23,772 nt of DNA. Source: an uncultured Coriobacteriaceae bacterium. Lineage in GTDB: Bacteria; Actinomycetota; Coriobacteriia; Coriobacteriales; Eggerthellaceae. The stretch spans positions 1 through 23,772 of the forward strand of contig URRZ01000022.1 in the NCBI GenBank assembly GCA_900550385.1. Reading direction: 5' to 3'. This document shows, one piece after another, positions 13,995 through 21,605 of the stretch. Position 1 is the stretch's first letter, and the number at the start of each line of letters is the position of its first letter. The notes beneath the pieces were generated by a model. The model did not search any database, was not told where the DNA came from, and saw only the letters and a program-made list of their open reading frames with translations. Both the position numbers and the translations under genes were made by a program.

Positions 13995-15629
13995 ATGGCG
14001 GGCGCGCCCGAGACCATGGATGCGAAGATGCGGCGGCGTCTGCAGGAAGACGCCCTGGGCAAGGACATCATCGACGAATGCCGCACCCAGCTGATGATGA
14101 AGTTCCGCTTCCTGGACCTCGCGCTATGGCGCATGGACCTAGAGCCGATGCGCGTGGGGGCGCAGTATCCTCTGGCGACCGACGCGAAGCGGGTGCTGTT
14201 CGACCCGCCGCGCGAGATCGCCCGCTTCAGCGAATCGTTCGAGGAGACGGTGCGCGATTACCTGCACTTGGTGATGCACTGCATCTTCCGCCATCCCTTC
14301 GACAAGAACCACAATAACGCCGAGGCATGGAGCCTCGCTTGCGACATCATCGTGGAAAGCGCCGTCATGGACATGTGCGGCGGCCGCTTCGAAAGCGAGG
14401 ATGACGTCGCCCGGCGCGAGGCGATCGACCGGATCCGGATGCTCGTGGGCAAGCTGCTTCCCAACAAGGTCTATACGCTGGTGAAGGGGCTTATCCAGAC
14501 CCCCGATGGCCAGCAGTACCGCGGCATGGGTCGCAGCACGCTCAACGAGTGGCACTACCTGTTCGAACGCGACGACCACGGCGCATGGCCCGCGAACGCA
14601 TCGAGCAAGCCCCCAGAGCAGCGCGAGAACGAGTTCGAGGAAGTCACCGAGGATGACGACGATCCCGAGCTGCAATCCGACGACATCCGCATGGAGACGC
14701 AGGGCGAAAGCGAGCCTCCCGAGGAGGAGCAGCGGCAGGGCGAGAGCCAGGCACAGGAGGTCGAGACGGGGCCGGATGACGCGCCCGATGCCGATGACGA
14801 CTCCGACGAGGGCGCCGAGAGCGAAAACGCCGAAGCCGAGGCGGATAACGAGGATGACGGTGAGGCCGAGCGTCGGGAGAAGGAGTGGGAGGACATCTCG
14901 AAGCAGATCGAGATGAACCTCGAGACCTTCTCGAAGGAGTGGGGCGAGGAAGCTGGCAGCCTGATGGCGAACCTGCAGATCGCGAACCGCAAAGTGCACA
15001 GCTACACCGAGTTCCTCCGGAAGTTCATGATCGTCTCGGAAGAGATGCAGGTGAACATGGACGAGTTCGACTACATCTACTACACCTACGGCATGGACCT
15101 GTACGGCAACATGCCGCTGATCGAGCCGCTCGAGTACAAGGAGACCGACCGAGTGCGCGATTTTGCCATCGTCATCGACACGTCGGAATCCGTCAGCGGC
15201 GATCTGGTGCGCCGCTTCATCGCGCATACCTTCGACATCCTGAAAAGCTCGCAGGACTATGCGACCACGGTGAACATCCATGTGATCCAATGCGACGCGA
15301 AGGTGCAAAGCGACCTGAAGATCACCGATCTAGGCGACGTCGATAAGCTGATGGAGGGCTTCGTGGTCCGCGGATTCGGCGGAACCGACTTCCGCCCGGC
15401 GTTCGACTACGTGGACATGCTGCGCAAACGCGGCGAGTTCGCCGATCTGAAGGGGCTCATCTATTTCACGGACGGCCTAGGGCAGTTCCCCGAGAAGACG
15501 CCCGACTACGATGCGGCGTTCGTGTTCATGGACGAGGAAGGGCGCGAGCTGCCGCCGGTGCCGCCGTGGGCGATGAAGGTGGTCGTCGACGAGGCGGGAT
15601 TGAGCCAACTCGACAGCAGGAGCACCTAG
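13995..15629 (+). CDS. Metallopeptidase-like + VWA domain protein (DUF2201-type)
   Basis: This 544-aa protein has an N-terminal putative metallopeptidase-like domain (about 1-190) with an HLVMHCIFRHPF helix that could hold a zinc site. A very acidic linker follows (about 210-300), then a C-terminal von Willebrand A domain (about 390-540). The MIDAS metal site is intact: DTSES at 395-399, Thr464 (GGTDF) and Asp493 (FTDG). Proteins of this kind act with MoxR AAA+ ATPases as metal-dependent adaptor or chaperone modules, and the MoxR gene follows 167 bp downstream. GAGGGGG at 13983-13989 is 5 bases before the ATG at 13995. The peptidase part is family-inferred; catalytic activity is uncertain because a full HEXXH is not seen. 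Confidence 0.88.
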   Translation: MAGAPETMDAKMRRRLQEDALGKDIIDECRTQLMMKFRFLDLALWRMDLEPMRVGAQYPLATDAKRVLFDPPREIARFSESFEETVRDYLHLVMHCIFRHPFDKNHNNAEAWSLACDIIVESAVMDMCGGRFESEDDVARREAIDRIRMLVGKLLPNKVYTLVKGLIQTPDGQQYRGMGRSTLNEWHYLFERDDHGAWPANASSKPPEQRENEFEEVTEDDDDPELQSDDIRMETQGESEPPEEEQRQGESQAQEVETGPDDAPDADDDSDEGAESENAEAEADNEDDGEAERREKEWEDISKQIEMNLETFSKEWGEEAGSLMANLQIANRKVHSYTEFLRKFMIVSEEMQVNMDEFDYIYYTYGMDLYGNMPLIEPLEYKETDRVRDFAIVIDTSESVSGDLVRRFIAHTFDILKSSQDYATTVNIHVIQCDAKVQSDLKITDLGDVDKLMEGFVVRGFGGTDFRPAFDYVDMLRKRGEFADLKGLIYFTDGLGQFPEKTPDYDAAFVFMDEEGRELPPVPPWAMKVVVDEAGLSQLDSRST

Positions 15630-15707
15630 CGGGGCACGCTGATAGGCGGCCAGGGCGGCGGGTTGAAGGCGGGCTTGCCAGAGGCGGCCAAAAGGACGGA
15701 AGTTGCA

Positions 15708-15766
15708 AGTTCGCGGACGTTTCGGCAGAAAATGGGGCCGAAAAGCTGCCAAAACGTCCGCGAACT
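15708..15766 (+). repeat. Long hairpin between VWA and MoxR genes
   Basis: A perfect 15-bp stem AGTTCGCGGACGTTT (15708-15722 with 15752-15766) continues, after one mismatch, as GGCAG/CTGCC (15724-15728 with 15746-15750), leaving a 17-base purine-rich loop (15729-15745). It fills much of the 167-bp gap before the MoxR gene. No T tract follows, so it is not a simple terminator. It may be an mRNA processing signal, or a mobile palindromic repeat whose two arms resemble no other sequence in the window. Confidence 0.65.
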
Positions 15767-15796
15767 CGTTGAAGACAGGGAAAGGAAACGGCGCAG

Positions 15797-18103
15797 ATGA
15801 ACATCCAAGCAGCCAAACAGCAGATCAAAGACGCCGTCGAGGCGTATCTGAAGAAGGATGACGCCGGCATGCCGGTGATCGCCCCGGTGCATCAGCGCCC
15901 GATGTTCCTTCTGGGCGCGCCGGGCATCGGCAAGACCGCCATCATGGAGCAGGTGGCCGGCGAGCTGGGCATCGGCATCGTGTCGTACTCGATGACGCAC
16001 CACACGCGCCAGAGCGCGCTCGGCCTGCCGCGCATCGAGCACCACGACTTCGAGGGTTTCGAGTACGAGGCGTCCGAGTACACGATGTCCGAGATCGTGG
16101 CGGCGGTGTACGACTACATGACGCGCACGGGGCTGCGCCAAGGCATCCTGTTCCTCGATGAGATCAACTGCGTGTCCGAGACACTGTATCCCTCGATGTT
16201 GCAGTTCCTTCAGTTCAAGAAGTTCGGCAAGCACAAGGTACCCGAGGGCTGGGTCGTGGTGTGCGCGGGCAATCCGCCCGAGTACAACCGATCGGTGCAC
16301 GAGTTCGACATCGTGACGCTCGACCGCATGCGCGAGATCGACGTGGAACCCGACTACGCGGCGTGGAAGGGCTATGCGCAGGAGCGCGGTCTGCATCCGG
16401 CGGTCACCACGTTCCTCGATGCGAAGAAGGACTGCTTCTACAAGGTGGAGAGCAAGCCCGGCGGCGGCAAGTCGTTCGTGACGGCGCGCGGTTGGGAGGA
16501 CCTGGCGACGATCATCTCGTTGTACGAGGAGATGGGCAAGCCGGTCGACCGCGAGCTGTTCAGCCAGTTCCTGCGCGATGACGGCATCGTCGACGCGTTC
16601 ACCGTGTACTACGCGCTGTTCCAGAAGTACCGCTCGGATTACCAGGTGGATTCGATCCTGGCGGGCGAGGCGGACGATGCCATCAAGGCGCGTGCGAAGG
16701 AGGCCGAGTTCGACGAGCGCGTGGCGCTGATCAGCCTGCTGCTCGACTCGCTGGCGCGCGAGTGCAACGATGTGCTGGAGCAGGAGGGCGTGGTGATGGA
16801 GCTGCGCGATCTGCTGCGCGACGCCAAGGGCGAGTTCCTGAACGGCGATGCGACGGTGGACGAGGCGCTGGTGGTGCGCATCGAGCGGCGCGAGGCGGCG
16901 CTCGGCCGTCGCGTGGCGGCGGGCACGGCCGCCCATGCGTTCGTGCGGCGCGAGAAGATCGTCATCGCGCTTCTGCGGGACTTCGCGGCGCGTTGCATCA
17001 TCCAGAAGACGACGGTAGGCGAGCCGGCGTTCCGCACGATCGAGGCAGCGTACAAGGAGGAGGTCGCCAAGATCAAGCCGGCGGCCGCCCATGCCAGCGC
17101 ACGCATCGACGCGACGTTCGACTTCATCGACGAATGCTTCGGCTCGCGCGAGATGCTGGTGTTCATGGCCGAACTGGCCACGCGCAAGGCGACGACGCAG
17201 TTCGTGGCGCACTACGGCAACGAGAAGTACTACCAGCACAACGAGGAGCTGCAGGTGGACGCCGCGCGCATGGGCTTGGCAGAGCGCGCGAGCCTGCTGG
17301 CGGACCTTAACGACAACATCAAGCAGGAGGAGGAGCGCGCTTCGCTGTCCCCGGCGGCGACGGGGATGCGTTCGCTGCGCGAGCCGTCGTCGGCAAGCGC
17401 GGCGCCCGACGATTCGGCGCTGACCGAGTACTACAGCGGCAAGCAGTTCGAATACGGGTTCACCAGCGTGTGCAAGATGCTGCTGCCCGCGTCCGAACTG
17501 AAGGGCAAGAAGGTGCTCAACATCGGCTGCCGTCGCGGCCGCGGCGTCTACAAGATGAGCGCGATGGCGGGCAACGACGGCTCCGCGATGGGCGTGGACT
17601 GGAGCCCCGCCTACGTGGCGGAGGCGAAGGACGGCATGGAGCGCGCCTGGCACGATAGCGGACTTGCGCGCAACAACATGGAGTTCCGCGTCGCCTACCC
17701 CGAGAACCTCATCGCCGCCGGCATCGGATCCGGCACGATGGACGTGGTGTACTGCAACAACGTGGTGACGCTGCTCTACGACCAGGCCACCGCCATCCGC
17801 GAGTTCGGCCGCGTGCTGAAGCCGGGCGGGCTTCTGATCCTCGAGACGATCTTCTCCGACCGTCCGCGTCGCGAGGACGTGGTTGAGCAGGCACGCGCCA
17901 TCGGCAACAGCATCCAGGCCGCGCGCACCCAGGAGGAGAACTACGCCTGGATCGAAGCCGCCGGTTTCGCCGCTCCGTCGATCGAGGAGGAGTACGAGGT
18001 CGAGCCCGACCGCGGCTACAAGGCGGGCAGCAAGGTCGCCAAGATCGAAGGCGACGACGACGTGAAGTACAAGGCCGTCTCCCTCTACATCCGCAAGAAA
18101 TGA
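15797..18103 (+). CDS. MoxR-type AAA+ ATPase fused to a class I SAM-dependent methyltransferase
   Basis: This 768-aa protein has two enzymatic parts. The N-terminal AAA+ ATPase has Walker A GAPGIGKT (40-47), Walker B GILFLDE (about 116-122), sensor 1 Asn159 (CAGNPP) and a likely arginine finger near LDRMRE (about 174-179). A helical region follows (to about 530). The C-terminal part (about 537-768) is a class I methyltransferase with SAM motif I VLNIGCRRGRG (573-583), GVDWS (about 599-603), an acidic MDVVYCNN strand and FGRVLKPGGLL; the arrangement recalls ArsM/UbiE-type enzymes. Linker (about 505-530) is Ser/Ala-rich. It pairs with the VWA protein upstream, as MoxR proteins usually do. The fusion is unusual. 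The start has AAAGGAAA at 15781-15788, 8-10 bases away. The final codon AAA and TGA stop lie at a family B palindrome. Confidence 0.88.
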   Translation: MNIQAAKQQIKDAVEAYLKKDDAGMPVIAPVHQRPMFLLGAPGIGKTAIMEQVAGELGIGIVSYSMTHHTRQSALGLPRIEHHDFEGFEYEASEYTMSEIVAAVYDYMTRTGLRQGILFLDEINCVSETLYPSMLQFLQFKKFGKHKVPEGWVVVCAGNPPEYNRSVHEFDIVTLDRMREIDVEPDYAAWKGYAQERGLHPAVTTFLDAKKDCFYKVESKPGGGKSFVTARGWEDLATIISLYEEMGKPVDRELFSQFLRDDGIVDAFTVYYALFQKYRSDYQVDSILAGEADDAIKARAKEAEFDERVALISLLLDSLARECNDVLEQEGVVMELRDLLRDAKGEFLNGDATVDEALVVRIERREAALGRRVAAGTAAHAFVRREKIVIALLRDFAARCIIQKTTVGEPAFRTIEAAYKEEVAKIKPAAAHASARIDATFDFIDECFGSREMLVFMAELATRKATTQFVAHYGNEKYYQHNEELQVDAARMGLAERASLLADLNDNIKQEEERASLSPAATGMRSLREPSSASAAPDDSALTEYYSGKQFEYGFTSVCKMLLPASELKGKKVLNIGCRRGRGVYKMSAMAGNDGSAMGVDWSPAYVAEAKDGMERAWHDSGLARNNMEFRVAYPENLIAAGIGSGTMDVVYCNNVVTLLYDQATAIREFGRVLKPGGLLILETIFSDRPRREDVVEQARAIGNSIQAARTQEENYAWIEAAGFAAPSIEEEYEVEPDRGYKAGSKVAKIEGDDDVKYKAVSLYIRKK

Positions 18104-18129
18104 GAAAAGGGACGGAGGACTTTTCTCAT
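18100..18129. repeat. Palindromic repeat, family B, overlapping the MoxR-fusion stop
   Basis: ATGAGAAAAG (18100-18109) pairs with CTTTTCTCAT (18120-18129) around the GGGACGGAGGA core. The left arm supplies the TGA stop (18101-18103) of the MoxR-methyltransferase gene, exactly as at pcrA. It is probably a terminator for this gene. Confidence 0.8.
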
Positions 18130-18646
18130 CCCATGCGAAATGGGGTCAGGGGTTTTCGTTTTTTGCAAACGAGAAAAGGATGGGGCTCTCATCTGGCGTG
18201 AAAAAGGGCAGTCGCCGCGATGGGAAATAGGAGGCAGTCGCCTTTTCGCGCTTTCGCAAAGGCAAGGGAAGGGGCGCCCGCCTTTTCCCATTGGGTAAGG
18301 CGGTCTTCGAGCCGCCTTCCTCGCTGTCTTCCATATGCGATGGACCATGCATGTCGCTTGATTCTTGCCAGCCGCGTGCGAAAAAGTGCCGATATGAACG
18401 GTCTTGTTTGGCATGGAAGAGTGCGGTGAATCCCTGAACAGGCATTATTCTCCTTGCCGACCATGCTAGACGTCATGGCGAACGAGGGAGCCGTGCACGG
18501 CGCTCCATATTCGCAAGATGAAGGCGAGAAAGTTCCGGCATGCACGATCTTGCAGGGCGCGAGCGTGGAATATAATCTCCGAGGGCGGCGGAAGGCGTTC
18601 TCGCCGCTTCGAATTACGCGTGCGAACACGACGGGAAGTGCGGATC
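18104..18646. repeat. Repeat-rich intergenic region with decayed palindrome copies
   Basis: This 543-bp stretch holds no convincing gene until 18647. After the family B copy it has degenerate versions: GAGAAAAGGATGGGGCTCTCATC-like (18171-18193), a family A-like GTGAAAAAGGGCAGTC (18199-18214), and the 10-mer GGCAGTCGCC twice (18207-18216 and 18233-18242). AAGGCGG/CCGCCTT (18297-18303 with 18312-18318) forms a small stem. The last ~100 bp contain a promoter at 18550-18576. The region looks like an accumulation site for short mobile repeats. Confidence 0.55.
18550..18576 (+). promoter_or_regulatory. Promoter candidate for the 92-aa gene
   Basis: A perfect TATAAT (18571-18576) is preceded by TTGCAG (18550-18555) with only 15 bp between them, slightly short. 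It lies 70 bp before the ATG at 18647. Confidence 0.5.
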
Positions 18647-18925
18647 ATGGCGGAAGTGCCTGTTGAGAGGAAGTTCATCGGGTCGGTGCGGCTGGCGACG
18701 CTGCATCTGTGGCGCGTGGCCAAGTCGACCGACTTGGAGCAGTGCTTCAAGGAAGCGCGCGACTTGCGCATGATCGACGAGGGCAACGAGGCGTTCATCC
18801 GCCGCTGCTTCGCCTTGAGCAAGCAGCTGGAAGCGGGGGAGACGCCCGACGAGCCCATCACCGAAGAGCTGGTTCACGAGCTTCAGATGTGCGTGCTGCG
18901 CCTGAACTCCGCCGATCCCGCTTAA
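18647..18925 (+). CDS. Hypothetical 92-aa helical protein
   Basis: This small soluble protein is almost entirely helical in appearance (LATLHLWRVAKSTDLEQCF and ITEELVHELQMCVLRLN), with no signal peptide, membrane segment or metal motif. The ATG at 18647 was chosen because GGGAAG at 18633-18638 precedes it and TATAAT lies 70 bp upstream; the longer frame from 18518 would add 43 Arg-rich residues overlapping the promoter and is unlikely. It is separate from the MoxR gene by 543 bp of repeats. Not recognised; a small regulatory or structural protein is possible. Confidence 0.6.
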   Translation: MAEVPVERKFIGSVRLATLHLWRVAKSTDLEQCFKEARDLRMIDEGNEAFIRRCFALSKQLEAGETPDEPITEELVHELQMCVLRLNSADPA

Positions 18926-19022
18926 CATGGCATGACGGGCGCGGCAGGCGCGGTGGGAGAAGGCGAAGGACCTTCTGCAGCGTGCGGCCTAACCCGGCGT
19001 GGCAGACGCGTCAGGTGTGATG

Positions 19023-19048
19023 TGAGAAAGCGACCGTCCCTTTTTCAT
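19023..19048. repeat. Decayed palindromic repeat (mixed A/B type)
   Basis: TGAGAAAG and CTTTTTCA arms with one mismatch surround GACCGTCCC, the reverse complement of a GGGACGG-type core. A hybrid or worn copy, 33 bp from the intact family B copy at 19081. Confidence 0.5.
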
Positions 19049-19080
19049 TTGGTATTTCGCCAGATGGATCTTCCGGCGTG

Positions 19081-19111
19081 ATGAGAAATAGGGACGGAGG
19101 GTTTTTCTCAT
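19081..19111. repeat. Palindromic repeat, family B, overlapping the MFS exporter stop
   Basis: ATGAGAAA (19081-19088) pairs with TTTCTCAT (19104-19111) around GGGACGGAGGG. On the minus strand the right arm supplies AAA-TGA, the last codon and stop (19108-19110) of the MFS gene. It is the third gene in the window ended by this repeat. Confidence 0.8.
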
Positions 19112-20349
19112 TTCGTCGTGCGGCTCTTCCACCACCAGATCACGTAGACGATCACGCCGACTGCCAGGATGGGCAAACCCGAGAAGAACATGGCCTCGAA
19201 CCCGAACCCCGCCGACACGGCGCCGCCGATGACGGGGCCGATGGCGTAGCCGACGTCGGTGCCCAGCAGGTAGGTGGACATCGCCACGCCCGAGCGCTCC
19301 GACGGCTCGAGTTGGCCGCATTTCGCCTGGATGGACGGCGTGACCGTGCCGCTGCCGAGCGCCTTGCACGCCGCCGCGATCAGGAACAGCCACAGCTGCT
19401 GCGACAGCGCGATCAGCGCGACCGCCAGTACCTCGAAGACGACCGAGGGGAAGAACACGGCCGAAAGCCCGTGCTTGTCCGCCAGTTTCCCGGCGAAGGG
19501 GCGGGTGAAGAACAGCGTGAGCGAGTTGACCACGAAGAACAGCGAGATGCCCGCCACGCCGCGCGCCTCTCCCACCATGACGATGTAGGTGGAGATGATG
19601 CCCCAGATGGTCAGGTAGCAGCACGCGGCGAACGCGAGCGGCAGGCACTTGATGCTGACGAACGCGTTGACGGCGTCGTAGAGGCGACCCTTCCCGCTGG
19701 GCCCGGTGCGGCGGGCGCCGCCCTCCGCACCAGCCGACTCGTGCGTCGATGCCGGTTCGTCGGGAGGCAGCATCAATCCCAGCACCAAGGTGCACGCGGC
19801 GATGCCCGCTCCGATGAGGAACATCGGCAGGAAGCCGAACGCGCTGCTCACGGCGACTCCGAGCGCCGGCCCGAGCGCGTTCGCGAACACGTACGACGTG
19901 CCGAACCATCCCATGCCCTCACTGCGGCGCTCCTCCGGCAGGCTGTCGATCGCCATCGCCGATATTGCCGTGCCGAACAGCGCGTAAAAGAAGCCGTGGA
20001 CGACGCGCAACGCGATGAGCAGGGCGTAGTCGGTGGCGAACGCATAGCCGATCTGCGCCAAGCATCCAACGACCACGGCAGCGAGCACGATGCGCTTGCG
20101 ACCCATGCGGTCCGAGAGCGCTCCGCTTGCGGGTCGCGCGAACAGCGCCGCGAACGTGAACGCGCCTGCCACCACGCCGGCCATCACCAGCGTGTAGCCC
20201 AGCCCGGTGGCGTATTGGGCGATGACGGGCGTGATCATGTTGTAGGTGAACAGATCGAGCGTCTGGATGATCGCGAGCAGGACGAAACCCCGCGTCCAAA
20301 GTCGCGGTTTGGCGGTTGCCGAAGATTCCTCTCTACGTTGGGCTTCCAT
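19108..20349 (-). CDS. MFS transporter, drug-efflux-like
   Basis: This 413-aa inner-membrane protein has about twelve hydrophobic segments and the MFS motif A as SDRMGRKRIV in the loop after TM2. The first half contains LFTYNMITPVIAQYATGLGY, and a Pro/Ala/Ser-rich central loop (EPASTHESAGAEGG) separates the halves, as in the 12-TM multidrug and sugar efflux groups. Substrate cannot be named. The ATG at 20349 (MEAQRRE) is preferred because GAGGGAA lies just before it; the frame extends 16 residues further upstream to 20397 but without an RBS. It is flanked by palindromic repeats on both sides and is transcribed in the same direction as the DUF262 pair further right, separated by about 210 bp. 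Confidence 0.85.
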   Translation of the reverse strand: MEAQRREESSATAKPRLWTRGFVLLAIIQTLDLFTYNMITPVIAQYATGLGYTLVMAGVVAGAFTFAALFARPASGALSDRMGRKRIVLAAVVVGCLAQIGYAFATDYALLIALRVVHGFFYALFGTAISAMAIDSLPEERRSEGMGWFGTSYVFANALGPALGVAVSSAFGFLPMFLIGAGIAACTLVLGLMLPPDEPASTHESAGAEGGARRTGPSGKGRLYDAVNAFVSIKCLPLAFAACCYLTIWGIISTYIVMVGEARGVAGISLFFVVNSLTLFFTRPFAGKLADKHGLSAVFFPSVVFEVLAVALIALSQQLWLFLIAAACKALGSGTVTPSIQAKCGQLEPSERSGVAMSTYLLGTDVGYAIGPVIGGAVSAGFGFEAMFFSGLPILAVGVIVYVIWWWKSRTTK

Positions 20350-20494
20350 ATTCCCTCGATCGCGGAAAAGGCAGCGCTGGATGACGCTGCCTCCCATTTT
20401 AGCTTACGGCCATCGCGCAAAGCTGTTCGTCAAGATGCGAAAGGCGACTGCCCCGGCTGCTCTCGACCGTCCCTTTGGAACCCTGCGACCCGGG

Positions 20495-20527
20495 AATGAG
20501 AAAAAACCTCCGTCCCCTTTTCTCATT
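20495..20527. repeat. Palindromic repeat, family B (inverted orientation)
   Basis: AATGAGAAAA (20495-20504) pairs with TTTTCTCATT (20518-20527), with CCTCCGTCCCC between them, so the core is on the minus strand. It stands three bases from a family A copy, making a tandem pair. A worn fragment with a GACCGTCCCTTT core lies just left (about 20465-20476). Confidence 0.78.
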
Positions 20528-20530
20528 AAA

Positions 20531-20561
20531 GCGTGAAAAAGTGACTGTCCCTTTTTCACGC
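20531..20561. repeat. Palindromic repeat, family A, touching the DUF262 gene stop
   Basis: GCGTGAAAAAG (20531-20541) pairs with CTTTTTCACGC (20551-20561) around TGACTGTCC. It ends at the first base of the TAG stop of the minus-strand DUF262 gene and probably terminates that operon. Confidence 0.8.
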
Positions 20562-21595
20562 TAGTCGCCGAAGACGTGGCGTTGGCCGATGTAATCCTTT
20601 GGTTTGCTGATGCCGAACTCGGCGGCAGCTTGGGCGCGGCGGGCGCCGGCGGAGTTGGACTTGGCGGCAAACGTCTCGCAGAAGCCCTTCAGGCCGATGA
20701 GCAGCTCCTCAAGCGTGCCCTGGTAGACGTCCTCCATGAACGTCTTGAACGCGGCGTACACCTGATCCTTGTCGGAGATGCGCAGCTTGCGCGCGGTGAC
20801 GGCCAGGTAGCCGTGCAGGGCGGCGTTGAGGCGCTGCGAGCCGGGGTCGTCGGCGTACAGGCGCTCGATGGGCGCCCAGTAGAGGTTGTACAGGCGCGTC
20901 TGCTCGTCGTAGCCGGCGTTGACCAGCAGCAGGTTGCGGATGAGGTCGGCCGTGGTGAGCGGCATGCCCTTGGAGTTGAGGCTCTCGAAGATCAACTGCG
21001 GGCGGTCGTCGCCGTCAAGCGATGCCGCGATGATCAGCAGCCGCTGGATGCCGTTCCAGATGACCTGCGCGTCGTCGGCGGTGAATCCGTCGCCCATCTT
21101 GTCGCGGAACAGCCGGTAGTTGTTCGCGACGTTCTGGGACAGCTCCTCCTCGTCTTGGGGTAGCTCGGTGCCCTCCACCACGGCGCGCATCGTCTTGCGG
21201 TCGACGCGCGAGAGCACGAGCTTCGGCGCGCCGTCGGCTGCATCGACGTGCAGGTAGCGGCTCGTCAGCGCATCGGCGTCGGCGCCCTCGAGCGCCGCGC
21301 CGGTGTCGCGCATCCAGTCGCGCAGGGCGGTGATCAGCAGCGTCAGCGTCGCGGCGCGCTGCTGCCCGTCGATGATGTCCAGGCGGCGTGCCGCATCGTC
21401 GGTGCCGGGCTCGGTCGCGTAGAGCACCGTGCCGATGAAATGCGCGCTGCCCGCGCGCCCCGCGCGCTCGATGTCGGCCCAGAGCGTGTCGCATTGCGTG
21501 CGGTCCCAGGCGTAGACGCGCTGGTAGACCGGGATGATCAGCTGGGTCGACGGTGCGCCCAGGAAATCGAGGAACATTTCTTGTTTCGTCAGCAT
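20561..21595 (-). CDS. DUF262 domain protein (GmrSD N-terminal-like), second of a tandem pair
   Basis: This 344-aa protein has the DUF262 signature: IPVYQRVYAW (21-30), HFIGTVLY (52-59), IIDGQQR (74-80) and a later ESLNSKGMPLTTADLIRN block. DUF262 is the ParB-like, nucleotide-binding half of GmrSD-type type IV restriction enzymes and of BrxU-like proteins. The usual C-terminal DUF1524 HNH nuclease is absent; the protein ends after a short basic tail (ARRAQAAAEFG). It starts 10 bp after the stop of its paralogue and shares that operon. ATG at 21595 is chosen with GAGG about 8 bases upstream; an ATG two codons further (21601) and a GTG at 21604 crowd the RBS. The function may be defence-related or regulatory; loss of the nuclease may mean a separate effector. 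Confidence 0.87.
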   Translation of the reverse strand: MLTKQEMFLDFLGAPSTQLIIPVYQRVYAWDRTQCDTLWADIERAGRAGSAHFIGTVLYATEPGTDDAARRLDIIDGQQRAATLTLLITALRDWMRDTGAALEGADADALTSRYLHVDAADGAPKLVLSRVDRKTMRAVVEGTELPQDEEELSQNVANNYRLFRDKMGDGFTADDAQVIWNGIQRLLIIAASLDGDDRPQLIFESLNSKGMPLTTADLIRNLLLVNAGYDEQTRLYNLYWAPIERLYADDPGSQRLNAALHGYLAVTARKLRISDKDQVYAAFKTFMEDVYQGTLEELLIGLKGFCETFAAKSNSAGARRAQAAAEFGISKPKDYIGQRHVFGD

Positions 21596-21605
21596 TCCCA
21601 TCACC

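Noticed and set aside
15626..17653. 675-aa minus-strand frame opposite the MoxR fusion
   Set aside because: Arg/Leu/His-rich shadow of a high-GC gene without motifs or RBS.
18518..18646. 43-residue N-terminal extension of the 92-aa protein
   Set aside because: The stretch spans the TATAAT box and is Arg-rich; the ATG at 18647 has the better RBS.
19078..20499. 473-aa plus-strand frame opposite the MFS exporter
   Set aside because: Begins and ends in the palindromic repeats and is Arg/Asp/Glu/Gln-rich with no domain; the minus-strand MFS gene explains the region.
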